Shown piece by piece: positions 18,366-27,903 of a stretch of DNA of 62,994 nucleotides (its first letter is position 1; the number at the start of each line of letters is the position of its first letter). This DNA is from Moraxellaceae bacterium (GTDB lineage Bacteria > Pseudomonadota > Gammaproteobacteria > Pseudomonadales > Moraxellaceae): assembly GCA_020697295.1 (NCBI GenBank), contig JAJFBF010000007.1:1-62994 (forward strand). Direction: 5' to 3'. Below the pieces are notes generated by a model. That model was given only the letters and a program-made list of their open reading frames with translations, had not been told where the DNA came from and did not search any database. The translations under genes were made by a program, and so were the position numbers.

Positions 18366-18791
18366 CTATTCGAACTTCATGGTTGTGCTGGCATCAAGAT
18401 CAAGCGGCCCCGACATGGACGTCAGCAACTGCCCGAGGCCAAGCCCGGAATAGGAGTAGTTGATCCTGACCGTCAGCAACTGCTGCTCAAAGTCAGGCGA
18501 GTCCGCCCGCGTCACCGTCACGACCGGCGCCACATCGTCCTGGAAAGTAATCAGGCCCTGGCAGTTGTTGGTGGCGATGCCGATGATGGCCTCGTCGGTG
18601 AGCGTGGTGTTCGGGCCGACATAGACGATACCCGAGCGTGCCGCCTCGCGGCTGGCATTGGTCAGGATGGCCTTGTTGAAAAGCGCCACGCTGAATTCGA
18701 TGATGCCGAAAAAAACGATGAGCAGGACAGGCAGGACAAAAGCGAATTCGATCACCGCCGTGCCGCTTGCAGAGACAGGATTGCGCCGCAT
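18366..18791 (-). CDS. tadE: TadE family pseudopilin
   Basis: 141-residue minor pseudopilin. The N terminus SASGTAVIEFAFVLPVLLIVFFGIIEF has the prepilin cleavage region followed by Glu+5 and a hydrophobic helix, as in TadE/TadF. NASREAARSGIVYVG after the helix is typical of the TadE domain. AGGAAGGTGG precedes ATG 18791. It would be matured by the TadV prepilin peptidase encoded in the same operon. tadG follows after 16 bases. Confidence 0.85.
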   Translation of the reverse strand: MRRNPVSASGTAVIEFAFVLPVLLIVFFGIIEFSVALFNKAILTNASREAARSGIVYVGPNTTLTDEAIIGIATNNCQGLITFQDDVAPVVTVTRADSPDFEQQLLTVRINYSYSGLGLGQLLTSMSGPLDLDASTTMKFE

Positions 18792-18930
18792 AAACCACCT
18801 TCCTCGCACCGGCAGGCCTGCCGGAATTGCTGCTGTTGACTCACCTCCCGCTGGTGGCGGGAGCAATGCGGGTGGCGAATCGCGGGGCCGCCCCTGCGGG
18901 CGCCCCGGTCTCCGCCGGCGCAACCGGGAA

Positions 18931-19176
18931 TTACGGAGCCGGTGCCGCCACAGGCGCTGCCACGGCAGCTGCGGCCGGCGCGGCGGTCGGAGCCGGCACT
19001 TTTTCCAGCTTCTGGATGCGCTTGTGCAAAGTCAGCACCTCGACCTGGGTCAGCACTGCAAGCTGGTGCACGCGCACCATGGACACGATGCCCACAGACA
19101 GCGCCAGAAGGGCGAGCACGAAGGTGACCGCAATCCACAGGCCGTGACGTTCGGTTTCGATAATGTGATTGGACAT
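18931..19176 (-). CDS. Small single-pass membrane protein with Ala/Pro tail in the tad operon
   Basis: 81 residues, not recognised as a named family. A short cytoplasmic N terminus (MSNHIIETERHG) is followed by one membrane helix (LWIAVTFVLALLALSVGIVSMV, about residues 13-34), a heptad-like segment that could form a coiled coil (HQLAVLTQVEVLTLHKRIQKLEKV split over about 36-59), and a low-complexity Ala/Pro/Val tail to the end. It starts after AAGAGGTGTC with good spacing. It lies between tadC and tadE, so a scaffolding or periplasm-spanning role in the pilus machine is possible. Confidence 0.7.
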   Translation of the reverse strand: MSNHIIETERHGLWIAVTFVLALLALSVGIVSMVRVHQLAVLTQVEVLTLHKRIQKLEKVPAPTAAPAAAAVAAPVAAPAP

Positions 19177-19230
19177 GAGTGACACCTCTTGTTGGTTATG
19201 AAGCCAGGAAAAATAATCGCCGCCGCGCAC

Positions 19231-20172
19231 CTACTGGCGGAACATCGGCAGCAGCACGCGGTGGATGCTGAGCACGGCCGGCCCCAGCAGCACCACCAGC
19301 AGCGCCGGAAACACACAGAAAATCAGTGGAAACAGCATCTTGGTCGGGATCTTGGCGGCCGCCTCCTCCGCCCGCAGGCGGCGCTTGCTGCGCAGTGACT
19401 CGGACTGCACGCGCAAGGAATCGGCAATACTGGTCCCGAAGCGGTCGGCCTGGATCAGCATGGCCACCAGGGCGTCGATCTCCTCGATGCCGCTGCGCAG
19501 CGCCAGGTTGCGCAAGGCCTGCTCGCGCGAGGCGCCGGCCCGCAACTCCAGGGTCACGAGGTGAAGCTCGTCAGCGAGCGCCGGACTATTGATGCGCACC
19601 TCTTCGCCGGCCCGGGCGATCACCGCATCCAGCGACAGGCCCGCCTCGATGCAGACGATCATGAGATCGAGGGCATCGGGGAAGTTCTCGAACAGGTCGC
19701 GCTGGCGCAGCTTGATCAGGTGGGCGAGCACGATGGTGGGCAGGTAATAGCCGAGGGCGGCGGCGGCGGTAATGCCCAGCAGCACCAGCTGCGAATTCGC
19801 CGCACCATGCCAGAGACCGAGATAGCTGAGAAAGAGGGCCGGCAGCATGAAGGTCAGGATGGTCTTGGCGGCAAAGTACAGGGCCGGGGCCGAGGCATTG
19901 CGCAGACCGGCATTCATGAAGCGGGTGCGCAGGTGCGAGCGCTCCCAGCCGCCCTTGGGCAGGGCCAGCTTGCCGATGGGGCCCGCCATGGCCAGCACGC
20001 GCTCGTGCCACTGCGCCTCGGAGGCCAGCTCATCGCTGCCGGCCTCGTCGGAGAGCCGCTTCAGGCGCAGCTCCAGCGGGGTGTGCACGAAGAACTGCAG
20101 GATCAGCCACACCGATACCGACACGGCCACGAAGAAGACCACAAAGAAGGACAGCGCATAAATATTGGTCAT
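19231..20172 (-). CDS. tadC: TadC inner-membrane platform protein (T2SSF)
   Basis: 313-residue polytopic protein of the type II secretion F superfamily, one half of the Tad inner-membrane platform. It has an N-terminal helix (about residues 5-26), two central helices (about 105-150), the cytoplasmic GspF-like domain with FPDALDLMIVCIEAGLSLDAVI (about 165-186) and a C-terminal helix (LFPLIFCVFPALLVVLLGPAVL). It starts 10 bases after the tadB stop, so the pair is co-translated and their products probably dimerise. Confidence 0.93.
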   Translation of the reverse strand: MTNIYALSFFVVFFVAVSVSVWLILQFFVHTPLELRLKRLSDEAGSDELASEAQWHERVLAMAGPIGKLALPKGGWERSHLRTRFMNAGLRNASAPALYFAAKTILTFMLPALFLSYLGLWHGAANSQLVLLGITAAAALGYYLPTIVLAHLIKLRQRDLFENFPDALDLMIVCIEAGLSLDAVIARAGEEVRINSPALADELHLVTLELRAGASREQALRNLALRSGIEEIDALVAMLIQADRFGTSIADSLRVQSESLRSKRRLRAEEAAAKIPTKMLFPLIFCVFPALLVVLLGPAVLSIHRVLLPMFRQ

Positions 20173-20182
20173 GAGAGCGTCC

Positions 20183-21160
20183 TCAAACCCGGATCTTGGT
20201 CAGGCGCCAGAGCCAGATGGCGCCGAACAGCATCAACACGAGGGAAGTGGCCAGCAGCTGGCGGCCCGTCGGATCCAGGAACAGGATGCTCATGAAGCCG
20301 GGATTGACGGCATTGAGCAGGCCGGCCAGCGCAAAGGGCAGGATGCCGAGGATCCAGGCGGAGAGCTTGCCCTCCGCCGACAGCACGCGGATGGTGCCCC
20401 GCAGCTTCATGCGCTCGCGCATCAGGTGGCTCAGGTTGTCGAGCAGCTCGGCGAGGTTGCCGCCGGTCTCACGATGGATGAGCACGGCAATGACGAAGTA
20501 GCGCAGGTCGGTGCTGGGCACGCGGGTGGCGAGGTTCGTCAGGGCGGCATCCAGGGGCACGCCGAAATTGATCTCGTCGAAGGTGATGCGGAATTCACCG
20601 GCCACCGGCTCCGGCGACTCCGTGGCCACCATCTGCAAGGCGCCCTGGAAGGCATGGCCGGCGCGCAAGGCACGGCCGATAAGGTCCAGCGCGTCGGGGA
20701 GCTGGCTGTCGATCTTGTCAATCCGCTTCTGGCGCTGGTTGATCACAATCAGCCAGGGCAGGCCGCCCACCGCCAGCGCCCCCGCCAGGGCAAGGGAAAG
20801 GCCCAGGTTCAGCGACAGCAGCAGGACCAGGGCCAGGCCAAAGGCCGCAAGCGTCAGGCCCAGCAGCGTCGCCACCGACAGGCCAATCCCCGACTGCACC
20901 AGCAAGCGGTCGAGCACATGGATGCGCGGCACCGCCAGCAGCAGGCTGTCCAGCCAGCCAAAATCGCTCAGGGCGCGGCGCCTGCTCAGCTTGCGCGCAA
21001 CATCGGGGGCATGGCCACCGGCGGACAGCGTTTCCAGGCGCCGGGCGATACTGCGCGCCTGTGCGCCCCGCCGGGCATTCCAGGCCAGGTACAGGCCCTC
21101 CATCAGGAGGACCACCGCCAAAACGCCCAGGACGATGAAGAGGTAATAGGTGCCGATCAT
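20183..21160 (-). CDS. tadB: TadB inner-membrane platform protein (T2SSF)
   Basis: 325-residue partner of TadC. It has an N-terminal helix (YYLFIVLGVLAVVLLMEGLYL), a pair of helices at about residues 87-130, and the T2SSF domain with LPDALDLIGRALRAGHAFQGAL (about 153-174), matching the corresponding TadC segment. It lies 9 bases downstream of tadA. Together TadB and TadC couple the TadA ATPase to Flp pilin extraction from the membrane. Confidence 0.93.
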   Translation of the reverse strand: MIGTYYLFIVLGVLAVVLLMEGLYLAWNARRGAQARSIARRLETLSAGGHAPDVARKLSRRRALSDFGWLDSLLLAVPRIHVLDRLLVQSGIGLSVATLLGLTLAAFGLALVLLLSLNLGLSLALAGALAVGGLPWLIVINQRQKRIDKIDSQLPDALDLIGRALRAGHAFQGALQMVATESPEPVAGEFRITFDEINFGVPLDAALTNLATRVPSTDLRYFVIAVLIHRETGGNLAELLDNLSHLMRERMKLRGTIRVLSAEGKLSAWILGILPFALAGLLNAVNPGFMSILFLDPTGRQLLATSLVLMLFGAIWLWRLTKIRV

Positions 21161-21169
21161 GACATCACC

Positions 21170-22510
<1,341 letters not shown>

Positions 22511-22530
22511 GCTTGCGTCTCCGTAGAAAA

Positions 22531-23688
22531 TCAGTGATGCAGCAGGCGTCGCAGCCAGCTGTCATTGTGGGGCGTGGTGCCGGCCAGTTCATCGGCCATG
22601 GCGTTGACGGCCTGGACGACCGGATGATGGGCGCTCTCCAGGACCGCCAGCGGCACCCCCTGGTTAATGGACGCCACCACCGCATGGTAACTATTGGGCA
22701 CTGTGCGCCAGACCGTGATGCCAAGGCTCTTCTCAACCTCCTCGACCCCCACCTGCTCGCCCTTGTGCAGCCGGTTGAGCACGGGCCGGACACGGTCGCT
22801 GGCATAGCCCAGGGCCGCGAACAGCTTGAGCAGGCGCGCGCCATCGCGCAGGAACGAGAGATTCTGCTGCAGCACCGGAAAGATCAGGTCGGCATTGTCG
22901 AGTGCGGCCACGCTCACGGCATCGAGCGCACGGTTCACATCCAGCAGCACGAAGTCGTAATGCAGGATGGCGGCCTTGAGGATGCGCGCCAGGTGCTCGG
23001 GCTTGACCTGTGCGGCCTTCTCGGGGTCGTCCGGCGAGGCGAGCACACTGAAGTTCGGGTGCACCAGCGTCGCGCTGCCGGCCAGGAAGGACGGATCCAG
23101 GCGATGGATCTGCTGGCAGACATCCGCCAGCGTGAATTCGGGCTGCTTGTCGCTGACAAAGAAGGCGGCATCGCCCAGTTGCAGGTTAAGGTCGATCAGC
23201 AGCACCTTCTTGTCGAGGCGGCTGCTGAGCGCATAGCCCAGGGACGTCGCCAGGAAAGTGGCGCCGCTCGCCCCCTTGGTCGGCAGGAAGGCCAGCACCC
23301 GCCCCTTGTCATGCTGGCTGCCGCGCACCAGGTGCTGCTCGGCGCGGGCCACCAGGCGGACCACCTCGGCCGTGCCGGGCGCCAGCACCTCGCGCACGCC
23401 GGCGCGCATGGCGAGACGCAGGAATTCCGGCGACTGGTTTTCCGAGATCACCGCGGTAATGAGTTGCGGCGCGGTCACCGCCAGGCGTTCCAGCTGCGGC
23501 CAGATGCCCGGGTCCGAGGCCCGGGTCTCGACCAGCAGCAACTCCGGGGCCTCCCTGACCAGCTCGGCCGGATCGGCCAGCAACGCCAGGGGACCGCCGC
23601 TGACCTCGTGGCGGCCGGCCTTGTCGGCCAGCGCCGTCCGGAGTTCCTCCAGATGGGCAGGTTCAGCGGACAACAGGAGAATTTTCAA
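22531..23688 (-). CDS. tadZ: TadZ/CpaE pilus localisation protein (MinD-like)
   Basis: About 385 residues: an N-terminal receiver-like domain ([14 protein letters not shown]; about 1-110) and a MinD/ParA-like ATPase domain from about residue 128. The deviant P-loop region reads [21 protein letters not shown], retaining GxSGAT; the switch-like [16 protein letters not shown] follows. CpaE/TadZ proteins place the Tad machine at a cell site. The start is inferred as TTG 23688, seven bases after GAGGA, so the protein begins MKILLLSAE; another in-frame TTG lies at 23727. Confidence 0.88.
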   Translation of the reverse strand: MKILLLSAEPAHLEELRTALADKAGRHEVSGGPLALLADPAELVREAPELLLVETRASDPGIWPQLERLAVTAPQLITAVISENQSPEFLRLAMRAGVREVLAPGTAEVVRLVARAEQHLVRGSQHDKGRVLAFLPTKGASGATFLATSLGYALSSRLDKKVLLIDLNLQLGDAAFFVSDKQPEFTLADVCQQIHRLDPSFLAGSATLVHPNFSVLASPDDPEKAAQVKPEHLARILKAAILHYDFVLLDVNRALDAVSVAALDNADLIFPVLQQNLSFLRDGARLLKLFAALGYASDRVRPVLNRLHKGEQVGVEEVEKSLGITVWRTVPNSYHAVVASINQGVPLAVLESAHHPVVQAVNAMADELAGTTPHNDSWLRRLLHH

Positions 23689-23730
23689 GGGTGCATCCTC
23701 ATCTTGCCGGCCCGGGGAGCCGAGCAACGA

Positions 23731-23988
23731 TTACTTCGTGCCAACGCCGATCTTGAAGACATTGGTCGGCGCCTGGGGCTTGCCATAGGCGTTGTGGTAG
23801 CGATCCTGGGCCGCATTGCTGACCTGTCCGTCCACCGTGGCGGCCGGCTGCCCGCTTGGGGCGTCCGGATTCGCGACCTGGCTCTGCTGCGCCGCGAGCG
23901 TGGCCTCGCCAAAGTGCTTGCTCAGGTAGGGCGTGGTGCAGCCACTCGTGCTCAGCAGGAGGGCGGTCATGAGCATCAGCTTCTTCAT
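23731..23988 (-). CDS. Small outer-membrane lipoprotein of the tad operon
   Basis: 85 residues with a type II signal peptide (MKKLMLMTALLLSTSGC; Cys17 would be lipidated; Thr at -3 is less usual than Leu). The mature part is short, polar and Gln/Ala-rich, with no recognised domain. AGGAGAAACAAA precedes the ATG, which overlaps the rcpA stop by four bases. Its place between secretin and tadZ suggests a pilotin or RcpB-like accessory to the secretin; this is inference. Confidence 0.75.
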   Translation of the reverse strand: MKKLMLMTALLLSTSGCTTPYLSKHFGEATLAAQQSQVANPDAPSGQPAATVDGQVSNAAQDRYHNAYGKPQAPTNVFKIGVGTK

Positions 23989-25565
23989 TTTGTTTCTCCT
24001 GCCGGCTTGGCGGTCGTATCCGCTTTCTCTTCGGCCTTCTTGTCCTTCTTCTTGTCGTCATCCCAGAAGTGGAACCCTTCCATCCGGCCGTTCAGCATGA
24101 AATTGAACTGGTTGGGGGCCTTGAAGTTATCGGTAGGCAACTTCACCGGCGCCGCCACCGGGCGCACCAGGCGCGGTGTCACCACGAACAGCAGCTCGGT
24201 CTTCTCCGACTGGTACACGCTATGGCGGAACAGGGCGCCCACCAGGGGAATGTCGCCCAGCAGGGGCACGCGCTTGACGGTCTCGACCACGTTGTTCTTG
24301 AGCAGGCCGGCGATGGCGAAGCTCTCGCCGTCACGCAGCTGCACTGTCGTCGAGGCGCGGCGCGTGGTGATGGACGGGAACACGCTGGTGATGCCGCCCA
24401 CGCTGAAGGCGGAGCCGTCCTTTGCCAGTTCGGAGACTTCGGGAGTCACCTGCAGGTCCACCAGGCCGTTGCTGAGCACGGTCGGCGTAAAGCGCAGGCC
24501 GACGCCATATTCCTTTTCTTCCAGGGTGACTGTGCCGTTCTGGTCGCGCCCGGTGGGGATGTAGATCTTGCCGCCGGAAAGAAAGCTGCCTTCCTGGCCA
24601 CTGATGGCCACGATGGTCGGCTCGGCCAGGATCTTGACCAGATCGTCTTTTTTCTGGGCGTCGATGTTCAGCTCGGAGCCATTGGTCTTGAGCGCGCTGA
24701 TCAGCGTGTTGTCACCGGCCCCGGAGCCGGAGAGCAGATTGCTCACGATGCCGTAGGTCCAGCTGCCGTTCGCCGTCGTGCCCTTCAGCTCAGCGCCCAG
24801 CCGGTTGAGCAGGCTCTTGGAAACCTCGGCAATCTTCACTTCCAGCATCACCTGCTGGGCGCCGCTCACCTGCAACAGGTTGATGACGCGGTTGGCGCCC
24901 AGGCTGGAGGTCTGCTGATTCTCGGGCGTCTCGAAACCGGTGCTGCCGCCATCCCGGCTGCGCACACGGACGGTGGTGCCGCTTTCATTCTCGGGCGCTT
25001 CATAGACCTTGGCGTCACCGATCAGCTCCTGGTCCAGGCTGCGCACATAGGCTTCGGCCATGGCCACGATCTGCTTGACCGTGGGCGCATCGGCGACCGT
25101 GCCGCTCAGCACCAGCGAATCCGCCACTGCGGTGACCGATACGCCCTTCTCGGCGGGCAGCAGGCGCATGATCTCGGTCTGCAGGCCGGAGCCGTCCAGG
25201 CCGACGGTGACCGGAACCCGGTAGCGTTTGCGGTTGGCGCCCCAGATCAGCACTTCGCTGACGCCCACCTTCTTGCCGCGCAGGAAAAGCTCGCCGCTGC
25301 GGGTTTCCTGGAACACATCGATCAGTGTGCGGTTGCCGGGGAAGACCTTGTTGACGGCGCCGATACCGGACAGGTCCAGCGGCACCGACTGGCCCACCGT
25401 CATGGTGATGGGCGCGTAGTTCAGGGTCTCGGCCACCAGGGAGCCATTCGCGGTCTCCTGGGCCAGTCCCACGCTGGCCGTCAGGGGACTGACGGTCGTC
25501 GCGGCCACGAAGAGCGCGGCCACCAGTTTTTTACGGAACGGGATGCTTCTCATGTTCTGGCTCAC
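23985..25565 (-). CDS. rcpA: Tad secretin RcpA/CpaC
   Basis: 526-residue outer-membrane channel protein. A signal peptide (KKLVAALFVAATTVSPLTASVGLAQ) is followed by a pilus-type N-terminal domain (NYAPITMTVGQSVPLDL, about residues 49-65; RTLIDVFQETRSGELFLRG), a BON-like domain (about 130-185) and a secretin domain (about 235-490) including VPLLGDIPLVGALFRH, the classical secretin signature. The tail is Lys-rich (WDDDKKKDKKAEEKAD). A GTG start at 25565 is favoured because GAGGAAGCGATT lies immediately upstream; ATG 25553 lacks such a site. Confidence 0.93.
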   Translation of the reverse strand: MSQNMRSIPFRKKLVAALFVAATTVSPLTASVGLAQETANGSLVAETLNYAPITMTVGQSVPLDLSGIGAVNKVFPGNRTLIDVFQETRSGELFLRGKKVGVSEVLIWGANRKRYRVPVTVGLDGSGLQTEIMRLLPAEKGVSVTAVADSLVLSGTVADAPTVKQIVAMAEAYVRSLDQELIGDAKVYEAPENESGTTVRVRSRDGGSTGFETPENQQTSSLGANRVINLLQVSGAQQVMLEVKIAEVSKSLLNRLGAELKGTTANGSWTYGIVSNLLSGSGAGDNTLISALKTNGSELNIDAQKKDDLVKILAEPTIVAISGQEGSFLSGGKIYIPTGRDQNGTVTLEEKEYGVGLRFTPTVLSNGLVDLQVTPEVSELAKDGSAFSVGGITSVFPSITTRRASTTVQLRDGESFAIAGLLKNNVVETVKRVPLLGDIPLVGALFRHSVYQSEKTELLFVVTPRLVRPVAAPVKLPTDNFKAPNQFNFMLNGRMEGFHFWDDDKKKDKKAEEKADTTAKPAGETK

Positions 25566-25580
25566 AATCGCTTCCTCGGG

Positions 25581-26465
25581 TTATTCGCTGACCTGCACGC
25601 CGTCGATATAGCTCGGCCGCTTGGCTTCCTGGACAGGGGGTTTGGCGTCGGCCGCCTTTTTCACCGCCGGCCGCGGGCGCACCGGGGCCAGGACTTTCTT
25701 CACCGGCGCGGGCGCCAGCTTCTCGAGCGGCACCGGAATTGGCTGACCCACCGATGCCGGGGCCATGGCCGGGGCGCCGCCACCGGAGAGATCGGACAGC
25801 TTGGCGCCACGGGTCAGCGCGGGGGCGGTATCCACCTGGTTGCGCAGCACCAGCGACAAGGAACCGATGCCGCGGGCAAGATCGAGCTTCTCGGCATCCT
25901 GCGGCGTGACCTGCAAGGTCACGGCGTTCACGACCTTGGGCTTGGTCTCGTCGCGATTGGCCTCTTGGGCCACCGCCAGCACCAGGATGCGTTCCAGCAC
26001 GATGCGGGAGAACGGACGGTCCTGGTCGTCCTCGGCGTGCACGAGCACGTCGACGTAATTGCCCGGCAGCGCGAAGCCGGCCACGCCAACCACCTCGTTG
26101 ACCTTCACGCTGATGGCGCGGGTGCCGGGGGCAATCAGCGCCGAGAGGCCACCCTTGCTGCCGGGGGCGGCAAGCTTGCCTTCCACCACCGGCTCGCCGG
26201 CCAGGATGGTGGTATTGGCCACGCGACCGGGCAGCAGGTTCTCGTTATGGAAGACGCCATTGGGCTGGCTGGACGCGGGCCAGCGCACCACCTTCAGCAT
26301 GTCGGCCTCGATGCGCGAGCCCAGGGCCACGTCGCGGGCGGCCACGACAACGTCGGTGGTCGACACGCGGGTCCGCTCGTTCATCAGGCGGACCGCCATC
26401 GTGACCGCCAGGACACCGACCAGGAGTGACAGGGCCAGCATGGCCAGCGCTCTCGTGTTTTTCAT
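25581..26465 (-). CDS. rcpC: Flp pilus assembly protein RcpC/CpaB
   Basis: 294 residues. An N-terminal membrane anchor (ALAMLALSLLVGVLAVTMAVRLM) is followed by an SAF domain (VVVAARDVALGSRIEADMLKVVRWP, about 41-65) and the RcpC domain (GTRAISVKVNEVVGVAGFALPGNYVDVLV, about 117-145). The C terminus is Pro/Lys/Ala-rich. The SAF domain may contact peptidoglycan and stabilise the secretin. ATG 26465 is chosen over the in-frame TTG 26483. It lies 15 bases before rcpA. Confidence 0.9.
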   Translation of the reverse strand: MKNTRALAMLALSLLVGVLAVTMAVRLMNERTRVSTTDVVVAARDVALGSRIEADMLKVVRWPASSQPNGVFHNENLLPGRVANTTILAGEPVVEGKLAAPGSKGGLSALIAPGTRAISVKVNEVVGVAGFALPGNYVDVLVHAEDDQDRPFSRIVLERILVLAVAQEANRDETKPKVVNAVTLQVTPQDAEKLDLARGIGSLSLVLRNQVDTAPALTRGAKLSDLSGGGAPAMAPASVGQPIPVPLEKLAPAPVKKVLAPVRPRPAVKKAADAKPPVQEAKRPSYIDGVQVSE

Positions 26466-26514
26466 GTTCGTCCCATAAGGCAAATTGAATTCTGTTGGCG
26501 ATCCGGCATGACAC

Positions 26515-27036
26515 TCATGCCCCCGCCTGCCACCACCACGCCAGGCTCCCCGCCAGGATGGCGACCCCGTAGGGCAGCCGTCCCGCCGAAGCCGGCGCTG
26601 CCTGCGCGGACACTGCGGAAGGCATCAGGCAAGACACCGTCATCACCTGCACATTCCGGAGGGCCTGCCGCAGACGGCCTCCGCCCACCGCCACCACCAG
26701 GGCGAGCACGCCGCCGGCGATAAGGGTGTAAAGACCGATGAGCGCGGCGCCGGCGGGGCCGGTAAACGCCCCCGCCATCGCCAGCAGCTTCACATCCCCT
26801 GCGCCCATTGCGCCGAGCGCATAAAGAGGCATCAGGATCAACAAACCGACCAGCCAGCCCGCCAGGCTCCAGGCCAGGCCCTGCCCCTCGGGCAGGATCA
26901 CTGACAGGCCAGCGCCGAGCACGGCGCCACCCAACGTCAGGGCATTGGCAATCCGGAAGTGGCGGACGTCCTGCAGGGCCGCAAGGACCAGCAGCACCAG
27001 CAGCACCAGCAGCACGCCGGGAATCATCATCGTCAT
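26515..27036 (-). CDS. tadV: Prepilin peptidase TadV/CpaA (A24 family)
   Basis: 173-residue polytopic aspartyl protease that cleaves and matures Flp and TadE-type prepilins. The two catalytic Asp are visible in ALQDVRHFRI (about residue 23) and the GAMGAGDVKLLAMAG motif (about residue 80, GxGD). About five membrane helices cover most of the length. There is no N-terminal methyltransferase domain, as usual for TadV. It lies between flp and rcpC. Confidence 0.9.
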   Translation of the reverse strand: MTMMIPGVLLVLLVLLVLAALQDVRHFRIANALTLGGAVLGAGLSVILPEGQGLAWSLAGWLVGLLILMPLYALGAMGAGDVKLLAMAGAFTGPAGAALIGLYTLIAGGVLALVVAVGGGRLRQALRNVQVMTVSCLMPSAVSAQAAPASAGRLPYGVAILAGSLAWWWQAGA

Positions 27037-27114
27037 CGCCAGGCAGCCCTCCCGTTTCCGGTCAGGCTTCCCCCGCGGATACTCCGCAACGGGAGCATCC
27101 GCAGGAGCCAGACC

Positions 27115-27309
27115 TTATTCAGAAGCCGGGACGGCGCCCTTGAGGGCTTCGGAGATGGCGCTGAACACGGCATTGAGGTCGGTACCCACGACGCCGAGGA
27201 TGGTGACGATGGTCACCGCGATCAGGGCGGCGATGAGCGCGTACTCGATGGCGGTGACGCCCTCTTCGCGCTGGATGAACTTCTTGGTGGAAAGCATGAG
27301 GCTCTTCAT
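27115..27309 (-). CDS. flp: Flp family type IVb major pilin
   Basis: 64-residue prepilin, the pilus subunit of the operon. A charged leader ends at EEG, followed by the mature start VTAIEYALIAALIAVTIVTIL with Glu+5/Tyr+6, the Flp signature. The remainder is a short amphipathic C-terminal helix. AAGGAG lies about 6 bases before ATG 27309. It is the first gene of the tad operon. The predicted mRNA leader is about 180 bases and carries a stable hairpin (27362-27394). Confidence 0.95.
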   Translation of the reverse strand: MKSLMLSTKKFIQREEGVTAIEYALIAALIAVTIVTILGVVGTDLNAVFSAISEALKGAVPASE

Positions 27310-27361
27310 GGTGTTTCTCCTTGGTCTGAAAATCATCAGGGGGGTCCGGGTGATGCGGAGA

Positions 27362-27394
27362 CCTCCATCCGGGCCGGTCAGAGCCGGATGGAGG
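27362..27394 (-). other. Stable hairpin in the flp 5' leader
   Basis: Perfect 11-bp arms CCTCCATCCGG and CCGGATGGAGG with an 11-base loop, ending 52 bases upstream of the flp start codon. It could protect the abundant pilin mRNA or act as a regulatory element. There is no T-tract, so it is not an intrinsic terminator. Confidence 0.6.
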
Positions 27395-27491
27395 GGAAGG
27401 CCCCGCCTACCGGAACAAGCTGGCCAGCCCGGATTCCGGAAGCTCGACAGTGAGTACCTGGCGGGCGCCGGAGGCGGCGTCCGCGTCTCTC

Positions 27492-27540
27492 ATTCGTCCA
27501 TAGTAGGGATTACAGAGCTCACCTTATTGATACGGATCAA
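27492..27540 (-). promoter_or_regulatory. Class II Anr/FNR promoter of the tad/Flp operon
   Basis: A perfect FNR box, TTGATACGGATCAA (27527-27540), has its centre 28.5 bases before a TACTAT -10 hexamer (27500-27505 on the plus-strand numbering). This is the geometry of an FNR-activated promoter with the box at -41.5 and a start near 27492. An overlapping inverted repeat GGATCAA-ATG-TTGATCC (27534-27550) could bind a second dimer. The only downstream gene on this strand is flp. Confidence 0.75.
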
Positions 27541-27550
27541 ATGTTGATCC

Positions 27551-27903
27551 TTAACAATTAAAGCAAGTCAATATCCACTTAAGAGGTAGGGAGATTCCCG
27601 GCTCCCCGGTGCAAAAAGGCAGCAGGCCGCTCGCCCAGGGCGGAAAAGACCGGGCGGGAGGCGGCACAAAGGTGCGGCGAAAGCCGGGGAAAGAGGGGGA
27701 ATCCCTGGAGCGTCGGAGGGGGCGGCCGGAAGCAGAGGGCCGGGCGGGCTGCCCTGAGTCCTGAGCCAGAAGCCAGGAGTGGGGGAAGTCCCTGCCCCCG
27801 GCGAGGCCGAAGAACGCCCGGAAACGACGCCGCCCGGCACAGCAGGGCTGTCCGGGCGGCGGGATCAAGCGATCAGGTGAAGGGCCGCGAGCGCGGCGAA
27901 CGC
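27551..27903. other. Intergenic stretch without a supported gene
   Basis: Between the flp promoter and the next gene. The plus strand from about 27600 to 27830 is markedly purine-rich (many GGGG and GAAAG runs) and has no ORF with coding character. A GC-rich hairpin (CGCCGCCCGG...CCGGGCGGCG, about 27828-27861) lies downstream of the 27904 gene and may end its transcript, though a T-tract is lacking. Confidence 0.5.

Noticed and set aside
24069-26429. 786-codon plus-strand frame over rcpA and rcpC
   Set aside because: Antisense shadow with composition bias; rcpA and rcpC have complete secretin and SAF motifs.
27310-27560. c-di-GMP riboswitch in the flp leader
   Set aside because: The conserved GEMM core sequences were not found; only a simple hairpin is present.
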